Assembly (NCBI RefSeq): GCF_000802155.2
Contig: NZ_JQGJ02000002.1
Coordinates: forward strand, 1-64,000
DNA from: Pseudomonas frederiksbergensis
GTDB taxonomy: Bacteria; Pseudomonadota; Gammaproteobacteria; Pseudomonadales; Pseudomonadaceae
Direction of reading: 5' to 3'
DNA length: 64,000 nucleotides
Positions 1 through 9,375 of this stretch are shown piece after piece (position 1 is the first letter of the stretch; every line of letters starts with the position of its first letter). The notes beneath the pieces are model-generated. The model ran no database searches, was not told the DNA's origin, and worked only from the letters and a program-made list of their open reading frames with translations. A program made the position numbers and the translations under genes.

Positions 1-1
1 G

Positions 2-445
2 TTGAGCTTCGAACTGAGTGGCAAAGGTGTGCGCGATGTGGTGCAGACCACGTTCATCCTCAATGGCGAAAAACATGAGTACTTCAACCAGAAGGAACGC
101 TGGCAGCGCTTCGGCTGGCCGGGGCGCAGCGATTATCCCGGGGTCAGCCTGACCTGGACCAGCGTCCACACCGGCGAGCGACTGTTCGCCGACTACGCCG
201 GCACCTGGGGGCTGATCCGCTTGCTGGAACAGGCCAAGTTCACGCCGCTGGACGATGGCGACAGCCGCTATCGCATGGTGCTCAAGGCCCCCGATGGCCT
301 GGGCCTGACCTGGCACCTGCGCACCGAACTGGATGCCGGGCCGATGACGTTGCTCAAGTTACGCGGGTTTACGTTGCCGGGGCGGATATTTCTCACCGAG
401 AACGGGGCAGCGGCGTCCTATACGCACAACGAGGCTTTCGAATGA
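2..445 (+). CDS. tssM: TssM (IcmF/VasK), C-terminal fragment
   Basis: This is the last 147 codons of a type VI secretion membrane-complex protein; the rest lies before the window and the reading frame is open at the left edge. The fragment has the beta-rich C-terminal domain of IcmF/TssM, including the run RFGWPGRSDYPGVSLTW and a WGLIRLLEQAKF helix. In the family this periplasmic domain contacts the lipoprotein TssJ, which is encoded 4.4 kb downstream. The stop codon overlaps the tssA start (ATGA at 442-445), so the two are co-translated. Family assignment is firm from the neighbourhood and these motifs; nothing can be said about the missing ATPase-like and membrane parts. Confidence 0.88.
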   Translation: MSFELSGKGVRDVVQTTFILNGEKHEYFNQKERWQRFGWPGRSDYPGVSLTWTSVHTGERLFADYAGTWGLIRLLEQAKFTPLDDGDSRYRMVLKAPDGLGLTWHLRTELDAGPMTLLKLRGFTLPGRIFLTENGAAASYTHNEAFE

Positions 446-2028
446 GTCTGCAAAGCTTGATCACTCGTTGCCTGGGGCCACGCGACGCGGTAGCGATTGC
501 CCGTGGACAGGCCGCACGCTGGCAAACTTGGTTGCAACCCATCAGCGAGGCCTCACCCGTCGGGGAAGATCCCGGCTATGACGATGACTTCCAGCGCATG
601 CGTGAAGAAGTCGACAAGTTGTCCGGTGCCGATGCCGAGCAAGTGGCGCAGTTGGCCGAGAAGCTGCTGACCCGGACCTGCAAGGATCTGCGCGTGGCCA
701 CCTATTACGTGTGGGCGCGTTTGCACGGCGACGGAGAGGCGGGGCTGGCCGATGGCCTGGGCCTGCTGGCGGCGTTGGTGGAGCGGTTCGCCGATAGCGT
801 GCTGCCGGTGCGCCCCAACAGTCGCAAGGTGGCATTGCAATGGCTGGCCGGTGGCAAGGTGCTGGACACCCTGTCGCTGTATCCGGAGGTGGTCAAGGCT
901 GAAGCTGAGCGAACTGCGGCGGCGCTGGCCTGGCTGGAGCGAGGGCTGGACGCGTGGCCGGAAGATCAACGTCCTTGTCTCGCGGCTTTGCACGCCGCGC
1001 TGTCCGCGCGTCTGGCTCAATCCGGCGGTGTGGAAGCGGTGGTCCCGCAGAACGCGGCGAGCCAGGAGTCGAGTGCCCTGGCGGGAGCGTCGACGGTGCC
1101 CGCCATCAAGTCCGGTCGGGATCTGTTGGACCATGGACGGGCCCTGGCCGGTTATCTGCGCGATCAGCCCCAGGGCTGGCTGGCGGCCCATCGATTGATG
1201 AAAAGCCTGCGCTGGGACACGGTGCACCAGGCGCCACCCCAGGACGCCGCCGGCAAGACCCGGCTGATGCCGCCGAGGCCTGACTATCGGGCGCAGCTCA
1301 AGCGTTTGTATCTGCAGCAGGGTTGGAGCCAGTTGCTCGACCAGGTGGAACGGATCTATGCCGAAGGCGTAAATCATTTCTGGCTGGATTTGCAGTGGTA
1401 CGTGTACCAGGCCTTGAGGCAGCAACCTGCGCCCCAGAGCGACTGGGCCGACGTGACCCAGCGAGACCTGGGCATGTTCCTTGATCGCTTGCCTGGACTG
1501 GAACTGCTGTGCTGGAACGACGGTACGCCCTTCGCCGATGAGACCACCCGTGAATGGATCGCCCAGCACGCCAGCGGCAACCGAGCAGGGCAATGGTCAC
1601 CCGCTCCAGCGTCGGCGCCGGGCATCGGCGATGCCGACATGTTGTCGTGGGAAGGCGAAGCCCTGGCGCAGGCCGACAGGGAAGGGGTCGAGCAAGCGTT
1701 GGCCTGGCTGGCGGCGCGGCCGGACATCCAGGGTGGGCGCCAACGTTGGCTGCTGCGTTTGCTGATGGCGCGGGTAGCCGAACAGTTCGGCAGGACGGAC
1801 CTGGCCATTCACTCGCTGGAGGCACTGGACGCCGCCGCCCAACACCACGACCTGCGTGGGTGGGAGCCCGATCTGTATTTCGAGGTAAAGGCTCGCCTGC
1901 TCAAGCTGCTGCGCCTGAAAGCCCAGCGCAATGACACCGATAAACCGGCCCTTGCCCGACGCATGGAAACCTTGCTGGCGGCGCTGGTGGCCATCGATCC
2001 GGTACGTGCCGCAGTGCTCTGCGGATGA
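442..2028 (+). CDS. tssA: TssA, type VI secretion baseplate/sheath cap protein
   Basis: The 528-residue protein has an ImpA_N domain at about residues 10-130 (PVGEDPGYDDDFQRMREEVDK, then the CKDLRVATYYVWARLHGDGEAGLADGL region without gaps in the family pattern). A Ser/Ala-rich linker follows near residues 200-225, and the long alpha-helical VasJ-type C-terminal region runs from about 280 to the end. TssA proteins start baseplate assembly and cap the growing tail sheath in the cytoplasm. The start overlaps the tssM stop by four bases. The next gene, tssF, begins 22 bases downstream. The C-terminal region is the long type rather than a short sheath-cap domain, so the exact TssA subclass is inferred only. 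Confidence 0.87.
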   Translation: MSLQSLITRCLGPRDAVAIARGQAARWQTWLQPISEASPVGEDPGYDDDFQRMREEVDKLSGADAEQVAQLAEKLLTRTCKDLRVATYYVWARLHGDGEAGLADGLGLLAALVERFADSVLPVRPNSRKVALQWLAGGKVLDTLSLYPEVVKAEAERTAAALAWLERGLDAWPEDQRPCLAALHAALSARLAQSGGVEAVVPQNAASQESSALAGASTVPAIKSGRDLLDHGRALAGYLRDQPQGWLAAHRLMKSLRWDTVHQAPPQDAAGKTRLMPPRPDYRAQLKRLYLQQGWSQLLDQVERIYAEGVNHFWLDLQWYVYQALRQQPAPQSDWADVTQRDLGMFLDRLPGLELLCWNDGTPFADETTREWIAQHASGNRAGQWSPAPASAPGIGDADMLSWEGEALAQADREGVEQALAWLAARPDIQGGRQRWLLRLLMARVAEQFGRTDLAIHSLEALDAAAQHHDLRGWEPDLYFEVKARLLKLLRLKAQRNDTDKPALARRMETLLAALVAIDPVRAAVLCG

Positions 2029-2050
2029 CAATCATCGAACAGGATTCTTT

Positions 2051-3820
2051 ATGGACATGGACAATCTGACACTGCGCTATTTCGACGCCGAGATGCGCTA
2101 CCTGCGCGAGGCTGGCAAAGAATTCGCCGAAGCGTTCCCGGACCGGGCGGCGCATCTCAACCTGGACAAGCCAGGCGCGCAGGATCCTTACGTGGAACGC
2201 TTGTTCGAGGGCTTTGCGTTCCTGATGGGGCGCCTGCGGGAAAAGCTCGACGATGATCTGCCGGAGCTGACCGAAGGCCTCGTGAGTCTGTTGTGGCCGC
2301 ATTACCTGCGGACCATCCCGTCGCTGTCGATCGTCGAACTGGTGCCTGATCTTGCGCAGATAAAGCGCAGCGAACGAATCGCCAAGGGGTTCGAGATCCT
2401 GTCGCAACCCATCGGCCCCCAGCGCACCCGGTGTCGCTATACCACTACGCAAGACGTGACGTTGCAGCCGCTGGCGGTGACTTGCGTGGAACGTGACCAT
2501 GAACCCGATGGCCGCTCGCTGCTGCGCTTGCGCTTTGCCCGTAGCGAATCCGTCCCTTGGGCGCAGATCGACCTGAGTTGCCTGCCGTTGTACTTGAATG
2601 CCGATGCACCGCTGGCCAGCGCCTTGCATCAAGCCCTGACCTTGAACAAGCAGACGATGTACGTGCGCATGGCAGGGCAGTCTGGCCGCCTGAACGTGGA
2701 CGGCCATTTCGCGGCCAAGGGGTTTGCCGACGAAGATCGGCTGTGGCCCAAGGGCGACAGTGCCTTCAGCGGTTATCAGCTGCTGCTGGAGTATTTTACG
2801 TTCCGTGAAAAATTCATGTTCGTCACCCTTTGCGGATTGGACCAACTGACGATTGAATCCAATGCACCCTGGTTCGATCTTGAAGTGGTGCTGCGCGAAC
2901 CCTGGCCTCATGCCTTCGACTTGGGCGTCGAACACATCCGCCTGCATGCCGTGCCAGTGATCAATCTGTTTGTGCTGGAGGCCGACCCGCTGGAGCTCGA
3001 CCCTTTGCAAACCGATTACCTGCTACGTCCCATGCGTTTGCAAGATGGCCATCTGGAGATCTATTCCGTGGACCAGGTCACCGCATCGAAGGAAACCGAG
3101 CGCCTGGACTACGTGCCATTCACCAGCTTTCGCCACAAGGGCGGCATGCTGCGCGACGAAGCTCCGGAACGTTATTTCCACACTCGCTTGAAGCGGGCCG
3201 CCAATGGCTTGCATGACACCTGGCTGATCCTGGGCGGCGAAGGCTTCGACGAGGATCGCCTGCAGACCCTTGAACGCCTGTCATTGAGCCTCACCGGTAC
3301 CCACGGCCAACTGCCGCGCAAGGCGTTGCAGGGCGCGGTACTCGATACGACGGTGCAGTCGACCCAGCTCGGCCTGCGGGTGCGTAATCTATGTGCCCCG
3401 ACGTTGCCATGCTATCCGCCCAATCGTGACCGCTTTCATTGGCGCATTCTCAGCCACCTGGGCTCCAATTTCTTGCCGATGCTCGACAGTGCCGAGGTGC
3501 TGCGCGGGACGTTGGCGTTGTACGACTGGGCAGGCAGCGAGCTGAACCGGCGCCGCCTGGCGGCGATCGTCGAGGTCAAGCATCACCTGGTCCAGCGTTT
3601 CGAAAAGGGCTTCCTGATGCGTGGCGTGGACATCGAGATCACGCTGGATGCCAGCGGGTTTTCAGGGGAGGGCGATATCAGTCTGTTCGGTGAGATGCTC
3701 AACCGCTTCTTTGCGCTCTACGCGGACATCCACTTGTACACCCAGCTCACGCTGGTTCTTCAACCTACTGGAGCGTGCCTGCGATGGAGCGAGAACCACA
3801 GCCAGCGTATTCCCGGTTGA
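2051..3820 (+). CDS. tssF: TssF, type VI secretion baseplate protein
   Basis: The 589-residue protein begins MDMDNLTLRYFDAEMRYLRE, the standard opening of VasA/ImpG (TssF). It continues with the family pattern FAEAFPDRAAHL and DPYVERLFEGFAFL within the first 60 residues, as expected at full length (family about 580-620). TssF pairs with TssG in the baseplate wedge and is cytoplasmic. The ATG at 2051 is preceded by AGGA with a six-base spacer, which decides this start over the longer upstream frame from 1931. The 3' end overlaps tssG by 37 bases, consistent with translational coupling of the two wedge partners. Confidence 0.92.
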   Translation: MDMDNLTLRYFDAEMRYLREAGKEFAEAFPDRAAHLNLDKPGAQDPYVERLFEGFAFLMGRLREKLDDDLPELTEGLVSLLWPHYLRTIPSLSIVELVPDLAQIKRSERIAKGFEILSQPIGPQRTRCRYTTTQDVTLQPLAVTCVERDHEPDGRSLLRLRFARSESVPWAQIDLSCLPLYLNADAPLASALHQALTLNKQTMYVRMAGQSGRLNVDGHFAAKGFADEDRLWPKGDSAFSGYQLLLEYFTFREKFMFVTLCGLDQLTIESNAPWFDLEVVLREPWPHAFDLGVEHIRLHAVPVINLFVLEADPLELDPLQTDYLLRPMRLQDGHLEIYSVDQVTASKETERLDYVPFTSFRHKGGMLRDEAPERYFHTRLKRAANGLHDTWLILGGEGFDEDRLQTLERLSLSLTGTHGQLPRKALQGAVLDTTVQSTQLGLRVRNLCAPTLPCYPPNRDRFHWRILSHLGSNFLPMLDSAEVLRGTLALYDWAGSELNRRRLAAIVEVKHHLVQRFEKGFLMRGVDIEITLDASGFSGEGDISLFGEMLNRFFALYADIHLYTQLTLVLQPTGACLRWSENHSQRIPG

Positions 3821-4881
3821 ACGCCGATGATTTGCTGGATACGTTGCAGGAGCGGGTGGCCGAGGCCAGCGTGTACCGTTTTTGCCAGTTGCTGGAACAA
3901 GCGTTGCCCAACCAACCGCTGCTGGGCAGCACCGCGCGCCCGGCCGATGATCCGGTGCGTTTTCGACCCGATCCCGGCATGGGCTTTCCAGCGGGCGAGC
4001 TGAAAGGGATCGAGTTCGATCAGCAGAACCCGCGGCGTCCGGCGACGGTACGCACGCGCGTGCTGGGGTTGTACGGCGTCGACTCGCCGATGCCGACGGC
4101 GTTCGTGGATGACATCGCTCAACGCCGTGAAGGCCATGAAGCCCTGGAAGCTTTCCTGGACATTTTCAATCACCGGATCTTCACCCAGTTCTACCGGATC
4201 TGGCGCAAGTATTCCTACCCAGCCACTTTCGCGGCAGGCGGCACCGATGCGACGTCGCAATGCCTGCTGGGCCTGATCGGATTGGGTATTCCCGGAACCG
4301 CGCGGCACGTGGCTACGCCGATGTCGCGTTTCCTCGCGTTGCTCAGCGTCATGCGCCTGCCGACCCGCAACGCAGAAGGCATCGAGGCGCTGGTCAAGTT
4401 GCTGGCGACCCACACCCAAGCGCGAGTCAGCCCGCACTGGCCGCAAAAGATTGCCTTGCCGCAGCCGGCGAGTCTTCACCCGTCCCGCCCAGTAGGTTTG
4501 TCGGTGGGTACGCCGCTGGGCAGTGTCGGAAGAGACGTCAACAGCCAGTTGCGCCTGGTGCTGTCCACCAATGACGCTCGGGAGGCCAACGATTGGTTGC
4601 CCGGCGCAGCGCTGCACCGCGACTTGCTCGTACTGCTGCGCGTATACCTGGGGTGGCGTTGCAGTGCGACGCTCCAATTGACGGTCGCGGTGAGCAGCCT
4701 GCCGCCGGCAGTCCTGGGAAACCCCAGAATACGTCTAGGCATGACCGGTGTGCTGGGTTTGGGAACAGACAGCTGGCAGGCGAAAGAACACGACACGATC
4801 ACCATCAATCTAGGTCGGTACCAAGGCCTCTCGACCCATTCTCGGAACAGGGAAACACAGCATGTCTCGTACTCTTTTTAA
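3784..4881 (+). CDS. tssG: TssG, type VI secretion baseplate protein
   Basis: This 365-residue protein belongs to the VasB/ImpH (TssG) family. It shows the N-terminal helix LLDTLQERVAEASVYRFCQLLEQ, the segment VRFRPDPGMGFPAGELKGI and later HEALEAFLDIFNHRIFTQFYRIW, all typical of the family. A GTG at 3775 also opens the frame, but the GGAG at 3770-3773 is correctly spaced only for the ATG at 3784. TssG is a small, structural baseplate protein that binds two TssF copies. The gene overlaps tssF at its start and tssJ (20 bases) at its end. Confidence 0.9.
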   Translation: MEREPQPAYSRLNADDLLDTLQERVAEASVYRFCQLLEQALPNQPLLGSTARPADDPVRFRPDPGMGFPAGELKGIEFDQQNPRRPATVRTRVLGLYGVDSPMPTAFVDDIAQRREGHEALEAFLDIFNHRIFTQFYRIWRKYSYPATFAAGGTDATSQCLLGLIGLGIPGTARHVATPMSRFLALLSVMRLPTRNAEGIEALVKLLATHTQARVSPHWPQKIALPQPASLHPSRPVGLSVGTPLGSVGRDVNSQLRLVLSTNDAREANDWLPGAALHRDLLVLLRVYLGWRCSATLQLTVAVSSLPPAVLGNPRIRLGMTGVLGLGTDSWQAKEHDTITINLGRYQGLSTHSRNRETQHVSYSF

Positions 4882-5398
4882 TGTTTTGACACTGATGGCG
4901 ATGGCCTTGGCGCTGGGCGGGTGTGGCTTGACCCAGACCGTCACGCAAGGCACCGCGTCCGCCGCCGAGAGTGTTTTTCATAGGCAGGTGAAAACCCTGC
5001 ATCTGGATTTCAACGCGCGCGCGACACTGAACACCGACACTGCGGACATGAGCGCCTTGTCGCTGCCGACCCTGGTCCGGGTGTATCAGCTGCGCGACAG
5101 CAAAGCGCTGGACTTGGCCACCTACGAGGGCTTGATGAGCGGTGACGAGGGGCTGCTCGGCGGTGCATTGCTGGACAAGCGTGCCGTGGTGGTGAAACCC
5201 GGGGCAGGAGCGCAGTTGAGCGTACCGATGGACCCGCAGGCGCGGGTGGTTGCGCTAGTGGCCTTGTTTCGCAGTCCTGACGCCCAATTGGACACCTGGC
5301 GCTTGATGCTGACGCGCGATGACCTGGACCCGGATCGGGCCCGGCTCATCGAGATGCGTGACAACCAACTGACCTTGCGTCCCTTGGCGAAGGAGTGA
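4862..5398 (+). CDS. tssJ: TssJ, type VI secretion outer-membrane lipoprotein
   Basis: The 178-residue product has a lipoprotein signal peptide: a short basic start, the hydrophobic stretch VLTLMAMALALGG and a lipobox LGGC with Cys at about residue 20. The mature part resembles VasD/TssJ, with LPTLVRVYQLRDSKALDLATY as the conserved strand-and-loop that contacts TssM. It anchors the TssJLM trans-envelope complex to the outer membrane. The gene begins inside the end of tssG and is followed after 3 bases by tssE. In many loci tssJ lies next to tssKLM, so its position between tssG and tssE is a locus-specific arrangement. Confidence 0.88.
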   Translation: MSRTLFNVLTLMAMALALGGCGLTQTVTQGTASAAESVFHRQVKTLHLDFNARATLNTDTADMSALSLPTLVRVYQLRDSKALDLATYEGLMSGDEGLLGGALLDKRAVVVKPGAGAQLSVPMDPQARVVALVALFRSPDAQLDTWRLMLTRDDLDPDRARLIEMRDNQLTLRPLAKE

Positions 5399-5401
5399 GC
5401 C

Positions 5402-5848
5402 ATGACTGAGCCCAACCCGTCGCTTTACGAAATGCTGTTGCAAAATTTTGCCGGTGAGCTGGATTTGCATCGGGTCAGCGAACAGGACTGGCACACACTG
5501 TCGGTCCTGGACAATCTGCAACGCATCCTCAATTGCAGGGCGGGAACGCTCAGTCATCTGCCTGACTACGGGCTGCCCGACATGGGGACGGTTTTGCAAG
5601 GGTTGCCTGCGACGGCCCACACCTTGATGAGGACGATGACCAATACCTTGCTCAAATACGAACCACGGCTGGCGGAGCTTTCCATCGAGCTGCTGCCGCA
5701 GGCCATGCCGGGGCATCTGGAGTGTGCCCTGGACGGACGATTGAAAGGAGGGCGGCGGGTGGTTTTCGGCACGACCTTGGGTCCGGAGGGCAAAGTCCTG
5801 GTGCGACATCTGGCGCAACAGAATTACCTGTCGATGCCCCTCAATTAG
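5402..5848 (+). CDS. tssE: TssE, gp25-like baseplate protein
   Basis: The 148-residue protein belongs to the GPW/gp25 family (TssE): it has SVLDNLQRILNCRAGTLSHL followed by DYGLPDM, then the LSIELLPQAMPGHLECALDG strand region. TssE sits in the cytoplasmic baseplate wedge and nucleates sheath polymerisation. The ATG at 5402 follows a GGAGTGAGCC ribosome-binding region that overlaps the tssJ stop. It is the last recognisable type VI gene here; no effector, VgrG, PAAR or ClpV gene follows, so the rest of the machine must lie upstream of the window or elsewhere. Confidence 0.88.
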   Translation: MTEPNPSLYEMLLQNFAGELDLHRVSEQDWHTLSVLDNLQRILNCRAGTLSHLPDYGLPDMGTVLQGLPATAHTLMRTMTNTLLKYEPRLAELSIELLPQAMPGHLECALDGRLKGGRRVVFGTTLGPEGKVLVRHLAQQNYLSMPLN

Positions 5849-5955
5849 ATGTCGATCAAAATCAAAACCGTTGACGGCAATGATTACGGTCATCATCATA
5901 GAGTCCCCCGACACGCATCGATGCCGGGTCCGACCCAACTGCCGAGGAAAATTTC

Positions 5956-6768
5956 ATGACAACTCACAAGCCCGTAGCGTTGGTCACCGGCGCTTCGTCC
6001 GGTATCGGCGAAGCGATCGCCAAGGCGCTCGTGACGGCCGGCTATCAGGTATACGGCACCAGCCGGCGCGGGACCCGGGCCGATCACCAGACCTATGCGA
6101 TGCTGGCGCTTGACGTGACCGATGACGCCTCCGTCGAAGCGGCCGTCGCGCAATTGTTGCGGTTGGAAGGGCGTATCGACTTGCTGGTCAACAATGCCGG
6201 TTTCGGGCTTGCTCCGGCCGCGGCGGAAGAGAGCTCGATCGAGCAGGCCAAGGCGATCTTCGATACCAATTTCCTCGGTATTGTGCGAATGACGCGCGCC
6301 GTTGTGCCTCACATGCGGCGCCAGGGCGTGGGTCGCATCATCAATATCGGTTCGATCCTGGGTGTCGTCTCCGTACCCTATGTGGCGCTCTATGTGGCCA
6401 GCAAACACGCGGTGGACGGGTATTCGCAGGCCTTGGACCATGAGCTGCGGACCCATGGCGTCCGGGTCGTTGTCATCGAACCCGGGTATACCAAGACAGC
6501 CTTCGAAAGCAACAGCCTTGAGGCTGATGCCAAGCTGGACCTGTACGAAGAGATTCGTGTGAAGGTCACCAAGGTCGTCAATCAAGCAATGGCGACAGCC
6601 GAGGGCCCCGATGTCGTCGCTGACGTGGTGCTCAAGGCCGCTCGCGCCGACCGTCCGAAGTTGCGTTACACCGCGGGAAAGGCCGCCGCCCAATTGCAGT
6701 TCATGCGCCGCTTCGCGCCCGCGGGTGTCTTGGATACGGGGATCCGCAAGGCGATGCAAATCGCATGA
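5956..6768 (+). CDS. Short-chain dehydrogenase/reductase
   Basis: This 270-residue classical SDR has the NAD(P)-binding motif TGASSGIGEAIAKAL at residues 11-25, the NNAG motif, the Ser of the IINIGSILG strand and the catalytic YVASK (Y-x-x-x-K). The N-terminal TSRRG after the second strand suggests an Arg that favours NADP(H). The substrate cannot be read from the sequence. The gene stands alone: it starts 107 bases after tssE and its stop is 9 bases from the convergent lhpE stop. The ATG is preceded by GAGGAAAATTTC, a usable ribosome-binding site. It does not look functionally tied to the type VI genes. Confidence 0.85.
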   Translation: MTTHKPVALVTGASSGIGEAIAKALVTAGYQVYGTSRRGTRADHQTYAMLALDVTDDASVEAAVAQLLRLEGRIDLLVNNAGFGLAPAAAEESSIEQAKAIFDTNFLGIVRMTRAVVPHMRRQGVGRIINIGSILGVVSVPYVALYVASKHAVDGYSQALDHELRTHGVRVVVIEPGYTKTAFESNSLEADAKLDLYEEIRVKVTKVVNQAMATAEGPDVVADVVLKAARADRPKLRYTAGKAAAQLQFMRRFAPAGVLDTGIRKAMQIA

Positions 6769-6777
6769 GCCCGCCCA

Positions 6778-8034
6778 TCAGGGAGATGAGATGTCTCCCA
6801 GGCTCAGCAACGTTTCGATCCGCGCCGGACTGAAGGGTGGGCGAGGAATGGGCGGCGTCCAGCCAAACAAGTGTTCCAACGCAGCGCCGCAGACCCGGCC
6901 TTGGCAGGCGCCCATACCGCAGCGGCTGGCGAGCTTCGCCTCGCGCCAGTCGGCATGGCCACTCAATGCCTCGTAGGCCACGTCCTCGCAACGACAAACG
7001 ACCGTATCGCCCTGGGGCAGGCCTTTCAAACGAGCGTCGAGGGCGAAGGCGTCGTTCAGCGCCCGGGCAAACCCCTGCCATCGCCCGCGACGCGTCCACA
7101 GGCGCTCGGCTGCCGCTGTATCACCGACGGCGGCGTGGCCGGCGATGGCGCCTTCCACCAAGGCCAGTTCGCTGCCGCCGAAACCGGTGCATTCACCCGC
7201 GGCGTAATGATCGCGGCGAGTGGTGGCCTGCCAGGCGTCGACTGCCAGGGCCTGGCCAGCGAGTTCGCAACCCAACGCCTGGCCCAACTGGGTATTGGGA
7301 ATGAGACCGAAGCCGCAGGCCAACCGGTCGCAAGCCAATTCCACCGTCTGGCCTTGCTGCAGCAGGCGCACGCCTTCGAGCGTGTCCCGTCCCAGGGCCT
7401 CCAACACATGAGTGCCGGTGCGGTAACGGGCATCGAACAGGCTGAGCGCCTGCCATGATTTGCCCGGCCAGCGTGGCAGTTGCATGGCAAAACCCATGAC
7501 GGCGGTGCGCCTGGCCTGCTCGGCGATGCGCAATACTTGGGCTCCGTGATGCCGCGCCGTGGCAGCGCTGGCCAGCAGCAGGGGGCCGCTGCCGGCAATC
7601 ACCAGGCGTTCGCCGCGCACCGGCAGGCCGCCCTTGATCAGCACTTGCAAGCCACCGGCACCGGTGACGCCGGGCAGCGTCCAGCCGGGAAAGGGCAGCA
7701 GCAGTTCCCGGGCGCCGGTGCACAGGATCAAGCGGTCGTAACTGATCAGCCAACCCTGCTCGGCGTTTTCCACCAGCAAGGTCTTATCGGCAGCGCTGGC
7801 AATCACCCGGGTTGCCGTGTGACAGTGCACGTTGGCGCAGGCAAGCAAACGCTCGCGCATTCGTCGCGCCTCGACAGGCAAGTGGGCCTGTGGTCCGGCG
7901 CGCCAGATCTGTCCGCCGGGAGTCGGGTTGTCATCGAGCAACACGATGCGCACGCCGCTGTTCGCTGCAGCCAGGGCGGCGGCCATGCCGGCGGGGCCAC
8001 CACCGATGATGAGAAGGTCGACGAATTCGGTCAT
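6778..8034 (-). CDS. lhpE: D-hydroxyproline dehydrogenase, FAD/NAD-binding (alpha) subunit
   Basis: The 418-residue protein is a HcnB/SoxA-alpha-like pyridine-nucleotide-disulphide-type oxidoreductase. It has an N-terminal GGGPAGMAAALAAA dinucleotide fold at about residues 10-25, a second one (IAGSGPLLLA) near 150, and a C-terminal cysteine cluster (VCRCEDV, then CGMGACQGRVCG), the BFD-like iron-sulphur site. With the small ferredoxin-like LhpF and the DAO-type LhpB it forms a membrane-linked heteromeric dehydrogenase that oxidises cis-4-hydroxy-D-proline. The start overlaps the lhpF stop (ATGA). The gene order epimerase, beta, gamma, alpha matches the lhpABFE operon of Pseudomonas; related complexes oxidise other amino-acid derivatives. 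Confidence 0.8.
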   Translation of the reverse strand: MTEFVDLLIIGGGPAGMAAALAAANSGVRIVLLDDNPTPGGQIWRAGPQAHLPVEARRMRERLLACANVHCHTATRVIASAADKTLLVENAEQGWLISYDRLILCTGARELLLPFPGWTLPGVTGAGGLQVLIKGGLPVRGERLVIAGSGPLLLASAATARHHGAQVLRIAEQARRTAVMGFAMQLPRWPGKSWQALSLFDARYRTGTHVLEALGRDTLEGVRLLQQGQTVELACDRLACGFGLIPNTQLGQALGCELAGQALAVDAWQATTRRDHYAAGECTGFGGSELALVEGAIAGHAAVGDTAAAERLWTRRGRWQGFARALNDAFALDARLKGLPQGDTVVCRCEDVAYEALSGHADWREAKLASRCGMGACQGRVCGAALEHLFGWTPPIPRPPFSPARIETLLSLGDISSP

Positions 8035-8267
8035 GGTCGGGTGTCCACGTGCATGCCGTCGCGGCACAAGGTCTGGCAGGCCAGGCGCCGTCGGCCATCG
8101 ATCATCACCCGGCATTCCTGGCAAACGCCCATGCCGCACAAAGGCGCGCGGCGCTGGCCGGTCACCGAGGTGCGACTGCAGCCATCGGCGCCCATGGCCA
8201 ATGCCGCCGCTACGCTGGTGCCATTGACGACAGACAGCGCGCGGCCATCGACAAACAAATCAGGCAT
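8031..8267 (-). CDS. lhpF: D-hydroxyproline dehydrogenase, small [2Fe-2S] (gamma) subunit
   Basis: The 78-residue protein starts [13 protein letters not shown] and carries the ferredoxin-type cysteine pattern CGMGVCQECRV with further cysteines at ACQTLC, enough for a plant-type [2Fe-2S] centre. It lacks any other domain, as expected for the small subunit that joins the two flavoproteins of the LhpBEF complex. The ATG at 8267 lies 8 bases inside the end of lhpB, and the stop overlaps the lhpE start by four bases, so its translation is coupled on both sides. A longer frame to 8693 exists but would only duplicate lhpB sequence in another frame. Confidence 0.82.
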   Translation of the reverse strand: MPDLFVDGRALSVVNGTSVAAALAMGADGCSRTSVTGQRRAPLCGMGVCQECRVMIDGRRRLACQTLCRDGMHVDTRP

Positions 8268-9375
8268 GGACCGGTGCTCCCAAAAAACGCTGCGGCAGAT
8301 AGGGTTTTGCGGCCAGCGGCGCGGTTTCGTTGAACAGTTGCGCGACCAGCAGGTCGGCCGTTGCTGGCGCAGTCGTGACGCCAAGCCCTTCATGACCCAC
8401 CGCCAGCCACAAACCCTTGCGCTGCGGATGTTGCCCCACCAGCGGCAAGCCGTCGGGACTCGCCGCGCGAAAACCGGTCCAGGCGCGAATGCCGTTGAGG
8501 TCCGCCAGCCCTGGCATGTAGTCCACGGCGCGCTTGAGCATTTTTGCCAGCATCCAACCTTCCACTTGCGGATCGACGTTGCCGAACTGCCGCGAAGCGC
8601 CGATGAACAGCTGTCCGGTCGGGCGCGGTTGGATGTTGCACGCCACCGACGGTCCGCTGGCGTTATGAGCGCTGGTGACGTAACCCAGCTCAACCAGGGT
8701 GTGGACGACAGTGGCGGGGTAGCGATCGGTGATCAACAGGTGGCCCTTCTTGGGTTCTATCGGCAGCTCCGGGCACAGCTCGGTGGCTTGGATGCCATTG
8801 GCGAGCACCACCGCTTCGGCGCTGAGCCAACGGCCATCGGCGAGGCGTACGCGGTCGCCGTCCACTTCGCTGACTTGCGCGTGTTGTTGACGAATATTGG
8901 TGTGATCGAGCATCCAGCGGGCGGCCGCTGGCGCGTAGAGAATACCGTCGCCCTTGATCAGCAGCCCACCTTCCAGGCCCGCCCGCAATTCCGGCTCGCG
9001 CTGCTGCAAGGTGGCGCGGCCAATCAGTTCGCAGGGCTCATCATGGGCCATCAGGTTCAGGTATTTGCTATGGGCGACAGTCATCTCCTCGGCATTGGCC
9101 GCCAGCCATAAAGTGCCGTTGTTGCGCCAGGCACAAGCATCGGGCAGCGCAGGCGCCAACTCCCTCCAGCGCCGCAAGGAATATTGACTCAGGGCCAGCT
9201 CCGCCGGGTTGTCGTCGAGCACCAGTAAATGCCCCATGCCGGCCGCCGTGGCGCCGTGCCATCCAGCGTCCAGCACCAGCACCCGCAAACCACGCCGTGC
9301 CAGGGCCTGGGCGCAGGCCGCGCCAATGATGCCAGCGCCGATGACGATCACGTCTGCGGCATGGCCTTCGTTCAC
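8260..9375 (-). CDS. lhpB: D-hydroxyproline dehydrogenase, FAD oxidoreductase (beta) subunit
   Basis: The 371-residue protein is a DAO/glycine-oxidase family flavoenzyme with [17 protein letters not shown] at residues 13-29 followed by the Asp-containing VLDAG, and the C-terminal [10 protein letters not shown] and [14 protein letters not shown] motifs that close the FAD site. It supplies the amine-oxidising active site of the LhpBEF complex. The start overlaps the epimerase stop (ATGA at 9372-9375), and the end overlaps lhpF. Context makes cis-4-hydroxy-D-proline the expected substrate; without the neighbouring epimerase a sarcosine- or D-amino-acid-type substrate would be equally possible. 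Confidence 0.82.
   Translation of the reverse strand: MNEGHAADVIVIGAGIIGAACAQALARRGLRVLVLDAGWHGATAAGMGHLLVLDDNPAELALSQYSLRRWRELAPALPDACAWRNNGTLWLAANAEEMTVAHSKYLNLMAHDEPCELIGRATLQQREPELRAGLEGGLLIKGDGILYAPAAARWMLDHTNIRQQHAQVSEVDGDRVRLADGRWLSAEAVVLANGIQATELCPELPIEPKKGHLLITDRYPATVVHTLVELGYVTSAHNASGPSVACNIQPRPTGQLFIGASRQFGNVDPQVEGWMLAKMLKRAVDYMPGLADLNGIRAWTGFRAASPDGLPLVGQHPQRKGLWLAVGHEGLGVTTAPATADLLVAQLFNETAPLAAKPYLPQRFLGAPVHA

Noticed and set aside
7480..9111. 543-codon open frame on the plus strand
   Set aside because: It crosses three real, overlapping minus-strand genes of the hydroxyproline operon and carries no domain.
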